From: Bacilli bacterium
Lineage (GTDB): Bacteria > Bacillota_I > Bacilli_A > RF39 > UBA660
Length of the DNA stretch: 23,168 nt
NCBI GenBank assembly: GCA_900772445.1
Contig: CAAHEL010000096.1
Coordinates: 1-23,168 of the forward strand
Reading direction: 5' to 3'
In this document: positions 14,995 to 22,743 of the stretch, piece by piece
Layout of the letters: every line of letters begins with the position of its first letter
Position numbering within the stretch: position 1 is the stretch's first letter
Made by a program: the position numbers and the translations under genes
The notes under the pieces: model-generated
The model's database searches: none
What the model saw: only the letters and a program-made list of their open reading frames with translations
What the model was told of the DNA's origin: nothing

Positions 14995-15023
14995 AATATA
15001 TCACACGAGTAATTACTTGTCAA
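14995..15023 (-). promoter_or_regulatory. Strong sigma-A promoter of murA
   Basis: Minus strand: -35 TTGACA (15018-15023, perfect), 17-base spacer, -10 TATATT (14995-15000) preceded by TGA. It would produce a leader of about 140 bases before the murA ATG. That leader contains an A/T-only inverted repeat (ATATTAA / TTAATAT, 14946-14952 with 14967-14973) followed by GAATTTTTTTT, which could act as a weak attenuator. No other gene is seen in 14848-15034. Confidence 0.75.
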
Positions 15024-15034
15024 CACAAATAAAA

Positions 15035-15571
15035 TCATCTAAAAAAATAATAAATACCTAACATAATCAAAACAATTCCCCCAACCGAAGCAGCAAGTCT
15101 CCCAAAATAAAACTTTAAACGATTACCAAGAATTAATCCAAAATACGTAAAACTACCACTTACAATAGAAAATATCAAAGATACCTCTAAATAATTACTA
15201 TTAATAACATTAAGACCAATACCAGTAGTAAAACTATCTATACTAACAGAAAAACCAAAAACAAGAAAACCAATAAGACTTATTATTACCTTATTATCCT
15301 TCTCCTTAACATTTGATATAATCATCTCTATACCAATTACAATAAATATAAAAGACACTAATATACTAACATTAACTATTAAATATTTAGTAATCATACC
15401 TCCAAAAAACAGTCCCAAAAGTGGCATAAAAAAATGATAAAGACCCACAATAATAGATAAAATAACCTTATTTCTAAAAGTAATATTCTGTGTTCCGTAA
15501 ACAAGTGCCAAAGAAAAAGCATCCATACTTAAACTAATCCCAACAATTAAAGTAGTAAAAAAAGTACCCAT
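15035..15571 (-). CDS. mntP: Manganese efflux pump MntP (YtaF/YwlD-type)
   Basis: A 178-residue membrane protein with about six transmembrane helices that exports Mn(II). The family's internal duplication is visible: SLSMDAFSLAL near residues 13-23 and SVSIDSFTTGIGL near 108-120, whose Asp residues line the transport path. Length and the short basic loop between halves fit MntP. AGGTGATATT precedes the ATG. It follows spoIIR by 40 bases, and B. subtilis ywlD (mntP) also lies close downstream of spoIIR. The related sporulation protein YtaF is an alternative name, but it is usually longer. It ends in TGA, and the murA promoter overlaps the region just beyond it. Confidence 0.85.
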   Translation of the reverse strand: MGTFFTTLIVGISLSMDAFSLALVYGTQNITFRNKVILSIIVGLYHFFMPLLGLFFGGMITKYLIVNVSILVSFIFIVIGIEMIISNVKEKDNKVIISLIGFLVFGFSVSIDSFTTGIGLNVINSNYLEVSLIFSIVSGSFTYFGLILGNRLKFYFGRLAASVGGIVLIMLGIYYFFR

Positions 15572-15611
15572 AATATCACCTAATAAATAATATTATAAAT
15601 ACTCTTAATTA

Positions 15612-16130
15612 TTACCCAAATATTTTTTTAATAATCTCTCCAACCAAAGAAGTATATTTAACATCATCTTCATTAACTATACAAAGATTAGGAAACAAAA
15701 CACACCACCAATTATCACCATTTGCTTCCCCAATTGAAACAACTAAAGATTCATAATATCCCTCATTATATTTAATATTTTTAAATACTTTTTCAGGAAA
15801 ATAATTATAACCATAATTAACATCAAAAGACATATCATAACCATAATTATCAAAAATAGACTGTATATTATTTTCAATATTACCTATATTATCATTAACA
15901 ATCTCTCTTGCTTCAGTAATATCACTAGTATCCTTAAACAAAGCATAAACATCACTTTCAATATAATTTTTAACCACCTGCTTCATTGCCTGATCCAAAG
16001 AACTATTACTATTAGGTATAACTCTTAATCTAATCGAAGAATCAGGAATAACAACCTCATTAGCATTAACTTTCTTATATACAAAGAAAATAGTTAATAT
16101 TGCAAATAATACTATAATAATTTTTTTCAT
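15612..16130 (-). CDS. spoIIR: Stage II sporulation protein R
   Basis: A 172-residue protein secreted from the forespore that triggers SpoIIGA to cleave pro-sigma-E in the mother cell. It has an N-terminal signal sequence (4-20), then the hallmarks IRLRVIPNSNSSLDQ, GYNYFPEKVF, EGYYESLVVSIGEANGDNWW and CVLFPNLC. The ATG at 16130 is chosen because AGGTGAT lies five bases upstream; a TTG nine codons earlier is unlikely. It follows prmC with a gap of about 50 bases in which I see no clear sigma-F site, so it may depend on read-through from prfA or on a degenerate promoter. SpoIIGA and sigma-E are outside the window. Confidence 0.95.
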   Translation of the reverse strand: MKKIIIVLFAILTIFFVYKKVNANEVVIPDSSIRLRVIPNSNSSLDQAMKQVVKNYIESDVYALFKDTSDITEAREIVNDNIGNIENNIQSIFDNYGYDMSFDVNYGYNYFPEKVFKNIKYNEGYYESLVVSIGEANGDNWWCVLFPNLCIVNEDDVKYTSLVGEIIKKIFG

Positions 16131-16183
16131 TTTATCACCTATTAAATAATGATACAATAAACAAAATATTATTCACAAATTAA

Positions 16184-16897
16184 CTATCTTTCTATAAAAA
16201 TAAATCTTTCCCTATCATTATAATCTTTTTCAATACTAATATTAACATCATTAAAATACAAATTAATTATATCAACAATTAAACCAGATTGCTTTTCCCC
16301 TATCTCAAAAGCAACAATAAAATTATCATTCAAATAATTACTCATATCTCTTATTATTTCCTTATAAAAATATAACCCATCATCAATTGCATATAAAGCA
16401 ATATGAGGTTCATTATTTCTAACAATATCCATTATATCTTCATCATAAGATATATATGGAGGATTACTAACAATAACATCATACTTTTTATTAACATTAG
16501 AAAATATATCACTCTCAAAAAAATTAACATTAGTTTTATTTTTCTTATTATTTTCCAAAGCAACGTTCAAAGCATCACAAGAAATATCTATTGCATCTAC
16601 ATTACTATCAATTTCTTTATCTAAAGTAATTGCAATACAACCACTACCAGTACATAAATCAAGAATATCAATTTTCTTAAAAAACTTATCCTTACATCTC
16701 TTAATAAGTTTATCAACCAAAAGTTCAGTTTCAAATCTAGGAATCAAAACATTATTATTAACATTAATAGTATTACCATAAAAATCAACATTACCAACAA
16801 TATATTGAACTGGAATATCGCTTTCTAATAACTTAATACCATCATCTAGCTTATCACTTGGTAAGTATTTTTTTAAATACTCTATCTTTTCCTTCAT
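16184..16897 (-). CDS. prmC: Peptide chain release factor glutamine methyltransferase (PrmC)
   Basis: A 237-residue SAM-dependent methyltransferase that N5-methylates the Gln of the GGQ motif in RF1 and RF2. The SAM-binding motif is LDLCTGSGCIAI and the catalytic motif is NPPYIS; DFYGNTINVNNNVLIPRFETE and the C-terminal FEIGEKQSG are typical. The N-terminal helical domain is short: only about 30 residues precede IPVQYIVGNVDFYG, against roughly 45-50 in well-known PrmC proteins. The start at 16897 gives 11 bases from AGGGG; an ATG three codons upstream (16906) is too close. The gene overlaps the zinc-ribbon gene by 44 bases and shares the transcript with prfA, its substrate. Confidence 0.92.
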   Translation of the reverse strand: MKEKIEYLKKYLPSDKLDDGIKLLESDIPVQYIVGNVDFYGNTINVNNNVLIPRFETELLVDKLIKRCKDKFFKKIDILDLCTGSGCIAITLDKEIDSNVDAIDISCDALNVALENNKKNKTNVNFFESDIFSNVNKKYDVIVSNPPYISYDEDIMDIVRNNEPHIALYAIDDGLYFYKEIIRDMSNYLNDNFIVAFEIGEKQSGLIVDIINLYFNDVNISIEKDYNDRERFIFIER

Positions 16898-17135
16898 AAT
16901 TATCATTGCCCCTAATAATCAAATCACAAACCTTTTGCTTTAATTTATCATCATATAAATTACAAACAAACATATCAGCATCTTGTACCTCATAATGCTT
17001 AGTAATAGTTTTACATCTATAACACCACATATCCTTAATATGACCTATCGCTCTAGGTCTTATTCTAGATATAGTAAAAACATTACCACACTTTAAACAA
17101 ACCAAATCACTTCTTTGAAACCCTGATTTTCTCAT
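16854..17135 (-). CDS. Small zinc-ribbon protein between prfA and prmC
   Basis: A 93-residue basic protein I cannot name. CLKCG (13-16) and CYRC (38-41) form a classic four-Cys zinc ribbon, separated by a basic segment rich in Arg (ISRIRPRAIGHIK), which suggests nucleic-acid binding. The second half, from about residue 55, is helical and charged, ending GKDRVFKKILTK. The ATG at 17135 is one base from the prfA stop with only a weak GTGG site, implying coupling to prfA. Its last 44 bases overlap the prmC start, and it ends in TGA. Position between a release factor and its methylase hints at a translation role, but that is inference. Confidence 0.75.
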   Translation of the reverse strand: MRKSGFQRSDLVCLKCGNVFTISRIRPRAIGHIKDMWCYRCKTITKHYEVQDADMFVCNLYDDKLKQKVCDLIIRGNDNYEGKDRVFKKILTK

Positions 17136-17136
17136 A

Positions 17137-18195
17137 TTACAAACCACTTTCTAATTTTTTCTTTTGATCCTCATTAATCAAAGCATCAATAACAACCCCT
17201 AATTCACCATTCATAATTCTATCCAAATTCATTGAAGTAAAACCAATTCTATGATCAGTAAGTCTATTTTGTGGATAATTATAAGTTCTTATCTTTTCAC
17301 TTCTATCGCCAGTACCTATCTTACTTCTTCTTTCTGCGCCTTCTGCTTCTTCCCTTTCTCTTAATTTTAAATCATATAATCTTGTTTTTAAAATCTTAAA
17401 TGCCTTTTCCTTATTCTTAATTTGACTTCTTTCAGTTTGAGAATAAACAATAATACCAGTAGGAATATGTGTAAGTCTAACCGCTGAATCAGTAGTATTA
17501 ACTCCTTGTCCTCCACAGCCACTACTTCTAGTAATGTCTATTCTAACTTCACTTTCATCAAGTTCATAATCAAATTCTTCCGCTTCAGGCATAACAAGAA
17601 CTGTCGCAGTCGAAGTATGAACTCTACCTTGAGATTCAGTCGCAGGTACCCTTTGAACACGATGTGAACCACTTTCATATTTTAATTTTGAGTAAACACT
17701 TTCACCCTTAATCATAAATTCCAAATTAGAAAATCCACCAGCAGTTCCTTCAACACTATTTAATATTTCAATTTTCCAACCCTCATTACTAGCATATTTA
17801 TTATACATATCAAATAAATCACCAGCAAAAATATTTGCCTCGTCTCCACCAGCAGCACCGCGAATTTCAACTATAACATTCTTTTCATCATTTGGATCAT
17901 GAGGAAGAAGCATAACCTCTAATTTTTTAGTTAATTCTTCAATTGTACCTTCCAATCCATTTAATTCTTCTCTAGCAAATTCAGACATTTCAGGATCGTG
18001 TAACATTTCCTTAGCACTTTCAATATCATTTAAAGTATTTTTATATTTAACATAAACATCAACTATTGATCCAAGTCTAGTTTGTTCTTTAGAAAGTTCA
18101 GTCATCTTTTTAATATCAGAAATAACATCAGGATTAGATAATTCCAAAGTTATCTCATTATATCTATTATTAATTGCTTCTAATCTATCTATCAT
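17137..18195 (-). CDS. prfA: Peptide chain release factor 1
   Basis: A 352-residue class I release factor that reads UAA and UAG and releases the peptide. The stop-codon tripeptide PAT (184-186) in RVPATESQGRVHTS identifies RF1 rather than RF2, and the catalytic GGQ (228-230) sits in RSSGCGGQGVNTTDSAVR. GGDEA near 116-120 and the C-terminal GFTSMNLDRIMNGEL are also typical. The start at 18195 follows AAAGGAAG; an in-frame extension upstream overlaps the promoter. It heads prfA-zinc ribbon-prmC-spoIIR-mntP. Nearby TGA stops imply RF2 is encoded elsewhere. Confidence 0.97.
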   Translation of the reverse strand: MIDRLEAINNRYNEITLELSNPDVISDIKKMTELSKEQTRLGSIVDVYVKYKNTLNDIESAKEMLHDPEMSEFAREELNGLEGTIEELTKKLEVMLLPHDPNDEKNVIVEIRGAAGGDEANIFAGDLFDMYNKYASNEGWKIEILNSVEGTAGGFSNLEFMIKGESVYSKLKYESGSHRVQRVPATESQGRVHTSTATVLVMPEAEEFDYELDESEVRIDITRSSGCGGQGVNTTDSAVRLTHIPTGIIVYSQTERSQIKNKEKAFKILKTRLYDLKLREREEAEGAERRSKIGTGDRSEKIRTYNYPQNRLTDHRIGFTSMNLDRIMNGELGVVIDALINEDQKKKLESGL

Positions 18196-18220
18196 ATTAT
18201 CTTCCTTTCCACTTGCCTCT

Positions 18221-18249
18221 ATTATAGCATATTTTACACCATTTAAAAA
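18221..18249 (-). promoter_or_regulatory. Extended -10 promoter of prfA operon
   Basis: Minus strand TGCTATAAT (TATAAT at 18221-18226, TGC at 18227-18229), with only a poor -35 (TTTTTA, 18244-18249) at 17 bases. Expected start near 18214. Confidence 0.65.
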
Positions 18250-18275
18250 CATATTTTAACTTTACACACAAAAAA

Positions 18276-18288
18276 TTTACATTGTAAA
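18276..18288. promoter_or_regulatory. Palindrome TTTACA-T-TGTAAA, candidate operator
   Basis: A perfect 13-base palindrome in the divergent region between prfA and the plus-strand membrane-protein gene, ending 5 bases before the -35 of the plus-strand promoter. It is a plausible operator for that promoter; its regulator is unknown. A related TTTACA lies a few bases upstream. Confidence 0.35.
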
Positions 18289-18293
18289 AAGAA

Positions 18294-18322
18294 TTGACTA
18301 ACAGCAAAATAAATTATATACT
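18294..18322 (+). promoter_or_regulatory. Sigma-A promoter of the membrane-protein gene
   Basis: -35 TTGACT (18294-18299), 17-base spacer, -10 TATACT (18317-18322), with an AGAGGTG ribosome site just downstream. It is divergent from the prfA promoter. Confidence 0.75.
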
Positions 18323-18340
18323 TAAACTAGAGGTGAAACT

Positions 18341-19069
18341 ATGGATAATGACAGAGAATTAGAACAAATGTTACAAGCAAACCATAATAGAAAAAAAGAA
18401 CTAGAAACAGAAACACTAAAAGACTTTGAAAGAGCATTAAAAACAAGCGTAACAGACAAAAAACTAGAACACAAACAAAACAAAAAGAAAAAAGCAAAAC
18501 AAAAAGCAATAACCGCAATTGCTACAATATTAGTAATACTAACCATTGCAAAATTAGCAGGACCAACCATTATCAGTAAAGGAACAGATATCAAAAACGA
18601 CATAATAGCAACAATTCAAAATTCTGACGAAATAGACACTAAAATAGGATATTACTCAAAATTAATGAATCATAACGGCGAAAGAAGTATCGAAACCATA
18701 ACAGGAAGAAACTTCGAAAAAAACGAAGCATACGTAGATTACACATTTGATAATATTAATACACTTGCTACAATAATAAACGAAGCCGCAAAAGAAAGTG
18801 AAGTTGAAACAAGATGCGTAATAATTGCTGCTTACAAAATAATTAACGAACCATATAGAGAACAAGTATTAAATAGAGCATTCGAAAGAGCAAACGAATT
18901 AGCAAAAGAAAGTGGTGAAGAATATACTTGTTCTTACCTATACGAAAATGGCACCACAGGATTTTTACAAGGTCTAGAATATGAAAACTGGAACGATTAT
19001 AACGACCACGAAAGAGAAAATATTAAAGATCTAAACAATTTACAAAACAAAGGAAGGGGAAAAATCTAA
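18341..19069 (+). CDS. Unknown single-pass membrane protein
   Basis: A 242-residue protein of no recognised family. Residues 1-56 are highly charged, with a run of Lys at 44-55, followed by one transmembrane helix (57-76). By the positive-inside rule the N-terminus is cytoplasmic and residues 80-242 lie outside. The external part is acidic and mostly helical, with two Cys (159 and 197) that could form a disulfide, and a C-terminal Asn/Asp-rich tail. AGAGGTG precedes the ATG. It is the first gene of a plus-strand unit: its TAA overlaps the next ATG by one base. The layout resembles anti-sigma or wall-stress sensor proteins only in topology; no family motif supports a function. Confidence 0.6.
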   Translation: MDNDRELEQMLQANHNRKKELETETLKDFERALKTSVTDKKLEHKQNKKKKAKQKAITAIATILVILTIAKLAGPTIISKGTDIKNDIIATIQNSDEIDTKIGYYSKLMNHNGERSIETITGRNFEKNEAYVDYTFDNINTLATIINEAAKESEVETRCVIIAAYKIINEPYREQVLNRAFERANELAKESGEEYTCSYLYENGTTGFLQGLEYENWNDYNDHERENIKDLNNLQNKGRGKI

Positions 19070-19296
19070 TGGAAGAAAAAGAATATAATACCATAGTATT
19101 AGAAAATGGCATCGAATATACAGAATTAGATATCATAGATAACTACGTTTTCCTATCAGAAATAGAAAATCCAAAAAACTTTTGCATAAGAAAATTAGAA
19201 ACAGAAAATAATACAGAATATATCGTCGGACTAAAAGACCAAGAAGAATTTGAAAAAGCACTAGAATTATTCAATAATAAATATAATAAAAACTAG
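19069..19296 (+). CDS. Small acidic protein, possibly DUF1292-like
   Basis: A 75-residue acidic protein coupled to the gene before it by a TAATG overlap, with AAGGAAGGGG as ribosome site. It alternates short beta-like stretches (NTIVLENGIEYTELDIID, YVFLSEIENP, FCIRKLE, EYIVGLKDQ) with a C-terminal helix (EFEKALELFNNK). The pattern recalls DUF1292-type proteins of Firmicutes, which are also small and acidic, but the match is by eye and loose. No membrane segment or signal is present, so it is cytoplasmic and could interact with the N-terminal part of its membrane partner. An intrinsic terminator directly follows. Confidence 0.55.
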   Translation: MEEKEYNTIVLENGIEYTELDIIDNYVFLSEIENPKNFCIRKLETENNTEYIVGLKDQEEFEKALELFNNKYNKN

Positions 19297-19315
19297 ACAA
19301 TGTTTAGTTTTTTTT
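19289..19315 (+). terminator. Intrinsic terminator of the two-gene unit
   Basis: AAAACTA / TAGTTTT 7-bp stem (19289-19295 with 19305-19311), loop of 9, followed by TTTT. The U-tract runs into the -35 of the next promoter. Confidence 0.75.
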
Positions 19316-19343
19316 GACAAACAAATTCCAATTATTATATAAT
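19314..19343 (+). promoter_or_regulatory. Sigma-A promoter of dinB-tex
   Basis: -35 TTGACA (19314-19319, perfect), 18-base spacer, -10 TATAAT (19338-19343, perfect). No GAAC-N4-GTTC LexA box is seen nearby, so SOS control is not evident. Confidence 0.8.
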
Positions 19344-19359
19344 TAAAAAGGTGATGAAT

Positions 19360-20580
19360 ATGAAAGAAAGAATAATATTACATATTGATACTAACAACGC
19401 CTTTCTTTCTTGGACTGCAACAGAAATGTTAAAAAATGGAAGTAAAGTAGACATAAGAAACAAATACGCCATAATCGGAGGAAACGAAAAAGAAAGAAGA
19501 GGAATTGTTCTAGCAAAAAGTAACCTATGCAAACAAAAAGGCGTAGTAACCGCCGAAACAATATATAACGCCAGAAAAAAATGTCCCTATCTTGAAGTCT
19601 ATCCACCAAACTATAACATATACATAAAATACTCCAATATGATGTATAATTATTTACTACAATACACAGACATAATAGAAAGATATTCCATCGATGAATG
19701 CTTTCTAGATTATACAGATTCCAAAATTTTATTCGGAGATCCAATAAAAATAGCATACAAAATAAAAGATGACATCAAAAACCAATTCGGATTTACAGTA
19801 AACGTAGGAATTGGAAATAATAAACTATGTGCCAAAATGGCGTCAGACTTCTCAAAACCAGATAAAGTCCATACCCTATTTAATTATGAAGTAAAAGAAA
19901 AAATGTGGCCCTTACCTATCGAAGACTTATTTATGGTTGGCAAAAGTTCTGCCAAAAAACTAAGAGAATTAAATATTAATACCATCAAAGACCTAGCACA
20001 AGCAGACGAAAAATTACTCTATAAATATTTCAAAAACAGAACAACCCAAATGATAAATAGCGCTAACGGAATAGATAACTCAAAAGTAGAATACGAATAC
20101 GAAGACCCTAAAAGTATTTCCAATTCAACATCACTAGCATATAATTATAAAATAAAAGAAGACATTCAAAAAGTAATCAAAGAATTATCAACTCAAACCG
20201 GAGATAAATTAAGAAAAAACAAACTATACGCCAGTAACGTAAACATTTGGATTAAATATAAAGACTTCACAAAAATAAGCAAACAAGAAAAATTACCAAA
20301 TCCCATAAATAGTGACATAGATATATATAATATTGCCATTAAACTATTTAATAAAATATGGAATGAAGAATCAATAAGAGCAATATGTGTCGGAGTATCA
20401 GATCTATCTAAAAGCAATAACATACAATTAAATCTATTCAATACTCCAAAAATAATTAAAGAACACAAAAAGGAAAACGAAAACTTACAAAAAACAATTG
20501 ACACACTAAACAAAAAATATAATAATATAATTACATATGCAAATAAAATTAAAAATAAGAAAGAGGATAACAATGAATAA
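19360..20580 (+). CDS. Y-family DNA polymerase (DinB/UmuC-like)
   Basis: A 406-residue translesion polymerase. Motif I reads HIDTNNAFLSW: catalytic Asp10 and steric-gate Phe15 are kept, but the common DxD is DxN. SIDECFLDYT supplies Asp112 and Glu113. NVGIGNNKLCAKMASDFSKPD and the helix-hairpin-helix KLRELNINTIKDLA follow, then the little-finger domain. QLNLF (356-360) is a beta-clamp binding motif. A 46-residue Lys-rich tail extends beyond it. The start at 19360 is 6 bases after AGGTG; two earlier in-frame codons lie in the ribosome site. It overlaps tex by 8 bases. I leave out a symbol because dinB and the YqjW/UvrX-type subfamilies cannot be separated by eye. Confidence 0.9.
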   Translation: MKERIILHIDTNNAFLSWTATEMLKNGSKVDIRNKYAIIGGNEKERRGIVLAKSNLCKQKGVVTAETIYNARKKCPYLEVYPPNYNIYIKYSNMMYNYLLQYTDIIERYSIDECFLDYTDSKILFGDPIKIAYKIKDDIKNQFGFTVNVGIGNNKLCAKMASDFSKPDKVHTLFNYEVKEKMWPLPIEDLFMVGKSSAKKLRELNINTIKDLAQADEKLLYKYFKNRTTQMINSANGIDNSKVEYEYEDPKSISNSTSLAYNYKIKEDIQKVIKELSTQTGDKLRKNKLYASNVNIWIKYKDFTKISKQEKLPNPINSDIDIYNIAIKLFNKIWNEESIRAICVGVSDLSKSNNIQLNLFNTPKIIKEHKKENENLQKTIDTLNKKYNNIITYANKIKNKKEDNNE

Positions 20581-22735
20581 AGAAATAATAAACCAAATAG
20601 CAACAGAACTAAATATCAAAACAACCCAAGTGGAAAGTGTCTTAACACTTCTTGAAGAAGGAAACACAATACCATTCATAGCAAGATATAGAAAAGAAAA
20701 AACAGGTTCACTAGACGAAGAACAAATAAGAAAAATAAACGAAGTATATGATTATCAAGTCTCTTTACTAAAAAGAAAAGAAGATGTAATAAGATTAATT
20801 GACGAAAAAGACCTATTAACAGATGAATTAAGAGACAACATAATGAAATGTCAAAAACTAATCGAAGTCGAAGATTTATATAGACCATTCAAAGAAAAAA
20901 AGAAAACAAAAGCAACCGAAGCAATAAAAAATGGACTAGAACCATTAGCAAAAATAATAATGAGTTTTCCAAATAACCTAGATATTAACCAAATAGCCAA
21001 AAAATATCTAAACGAAAATGTAAAAACCGAAGAAGAAGCCATCCAAGGAGCAAAATACATAATCTCTGAATGGATAAGTGATAATGCAAGTTATAGAAAA
21101 TGGATAAGAAACAATATGTATCACAAAGGCATATTAACATCAAAAATAAAGAAAAATGCCAACGACGAACAAAAAACATATGAAATGTATTATGACTATA
21201 AAGAACAAGTCAAATATATCAAACCACACAGAATATTAGCAATAAATCGTGGAGAAAAAGAAAATATTCTAACAATAAACATCGAAATAGACGAAAACGA
21301 AATACAAAACTATATAGAAAGTAAAATAATTAAAAATTCAAAATCAAACATAATAAACATAGTAAAAGATTCCATAAAAGATAGTTTAAAAAGACTAATA
21401 TTACCAAGTATCGAAAGAGAAATACGAGCAGACCTAACAGAAATTGGTGAAAACAGCGCCATAGACAACTTTGGTAAAAACTTAGAAAAACTATTACTAA
21501 CTCCACCAATCAAAGATAAAATAGTTCTAGGATTTGACCCAGCATTTAGAACAGGATGTAAATTAGCAATAATTGATAAAACAGGGCAAAAACTAGATAT
21601 TGCTGTTATCTATCCACACGAACCACACAATAAATATGAAGAATCTAAAAAAATATTACTAGATTTAATAAAAAAATACCACGTAGAAATAATAGCAATA
21701 GGAAACGGAACAGCATCTCGTGAATCAGAAAAATTTGTAGCAAGAGTAATCAAAGAAGAAAACCTAAACATAGAATACATAATTGTCTCTGAAGCAGGAG
21801 CAAGTGTATACTCTGCAAGCAAACTAGCAATTGAAGAATTTCCAGATTTAACAGTAGAAAAAAGAAGTGCTATATCAATAGGAAGAAGATTACAAGACCC
21901 ACTTTCAGAATTAGTAAAAATAACACCTGAAAGCATCGGGGTAGGACAATATCAACACGACGTATCAAATAAAAAACTAACTGAATCACTAGATTTCGTA
22001 GTAACAAAAGCAGTAAATAGTGTCGGAGTAAACATAAATACTGCTTCCCCTTCCCTACTAAAATACGTATCAGGAATAACAAAGAAAAATATCGATAAAA
22101 TAATTGAATATAGAAATAAAGAAGGAAAAATAAATTCTAGGGAAGAAATTAAAAAGAAAAAACTATTAAGTGACAAAACATTCGAACAAGCAATAGGATT
22201 TCTTAGAATAACTGATGGAGAAAACATCCTAGATAAAACATCAATTCACCCTGAAAGTTACAAAATAACATTAAATCTACTAAAAGAATTAAATATGACA
22301 ACCAAAGACATAGGAACAGAAAACCTAATTAATAAATTAAACAACATAAACATCGAAGAATACAAAAACAAACTAAATACAGATGTTTACACTCTCGAAG
22401 ACATAATATCATCATTAAAAAAGCCAAACAGAGATCCAAGAGATGAAATGCCAAAACCATTACTAAAAAGTGATATATTAGATATCAAAGATTTAACAAT
22501 TGGTATGAAACTACAAGGAACAGTAAGAAACGTCATAGATTTCGGAGCATTTATAGATATTGGATTACACAATGATGGATTAATACACATATCTAAATTA
22601 ACTGATAAATACATAAAACATCCAAGTGAAGTATTAAATGTTGGAGATATAATAGATTGCTACGTAATAGACATAAATAAAGAAAAAGAAAAAGTATCTC
22701 TATCATTAATTGAACCAAATTTAATCAAAAGTTAA
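20573..22735 (+). CDS. tex: Tex family RNA-binding transcription accessory protein
   Basis: A 720-residue nucleic-acid-binding protein, the bacterial relative of Spt6. In order: helical N-terminal region with NTIPFIARYRKEKTGSLDE (about 31-49), a YqgF/RNase H-like domain from about 315 (IVLGFDPAFRTGCKLAIID), a helix-hairpin-helix domain (VNINTASPSLLKYVSGI, about 485-501) and a C-terminal S1 domain (about 641-713, with GTVRNVIDFGAFIDIG and DGLIHISKL). Length and order are standard for Tex. The start at 20573 follows AGAGGATAACA and overlaps the polymerase stop by 8 bases, so the two are coupled. No clear terminator follows before the tRNA promoter. Confidence 0.96.
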   Translation: MNKEIINQIATELNIKTTQVESVLTLLEEGNTIPFIARYRKEKTGSLDEEQIRKINEVYDYQVSLLKRKEDVIRLIDEKDLLTDELRDNIMKCQKLIEVEDLYRPFKEKKKTKATEAIKNGLEPLAKIIMSFPNNLDINQIAKKYLNENVKTEEEAIQGAKYIISEWISDNASYRKWIRNNMYHKGILTSKIKKNANDEQKTYEMYYDYKEQVKYIKPHRILAINRGEKENILTINIEIDENEIQNYIESKIIKNSKSNIINIVKDSIKDSLKRLILPSIEREIRADLTEIGENSAIDNFGKNLEKLLLTPPIKDKIVLGFDPAFRTGCKLAIIDKTGQKLDIAVIYPHEPHNKYEESKKILLDLIKKYHVEIIAIGNGTASRESEKFVARVIKEENLNIEYIIVSEAGASVYSASKLAIEEFPDLTVEKRSAISIGRRLQDPLSELVKITPESIGVGQYQHDVSNKKLTESLDFVVTKAVNSVGVNINTASPSLLKYVSGITKKNIDKIIEYRNKEGKINSREEIKKKKLLSDKTFEQAIGFLRITDGENILDKTSIHPESYKITLNLLKELNMTTKDIGTENLINKLNNINIEEYKNKLNTDVYTLEDIISSLKKPNRDPRDEMPKPLLKSDILDIKDLTIGMKLQGTVRNVIDFGAFIDIGLHNDGLIHISKLTDKYIKHPSEVLNVGDIIDCYVIDINKEKEKVSLSLIEPNLIKS

Positions 22736-22743
22736 AAAAAGTA

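Noticed and set aside
18341..19296. Toxin-antitoxin or defence module in the plus-strand pair.
   Set aside because: Neither protein shows a nuclease, toxin or sensor motif. Only a two-gene coupled unit can be supported.
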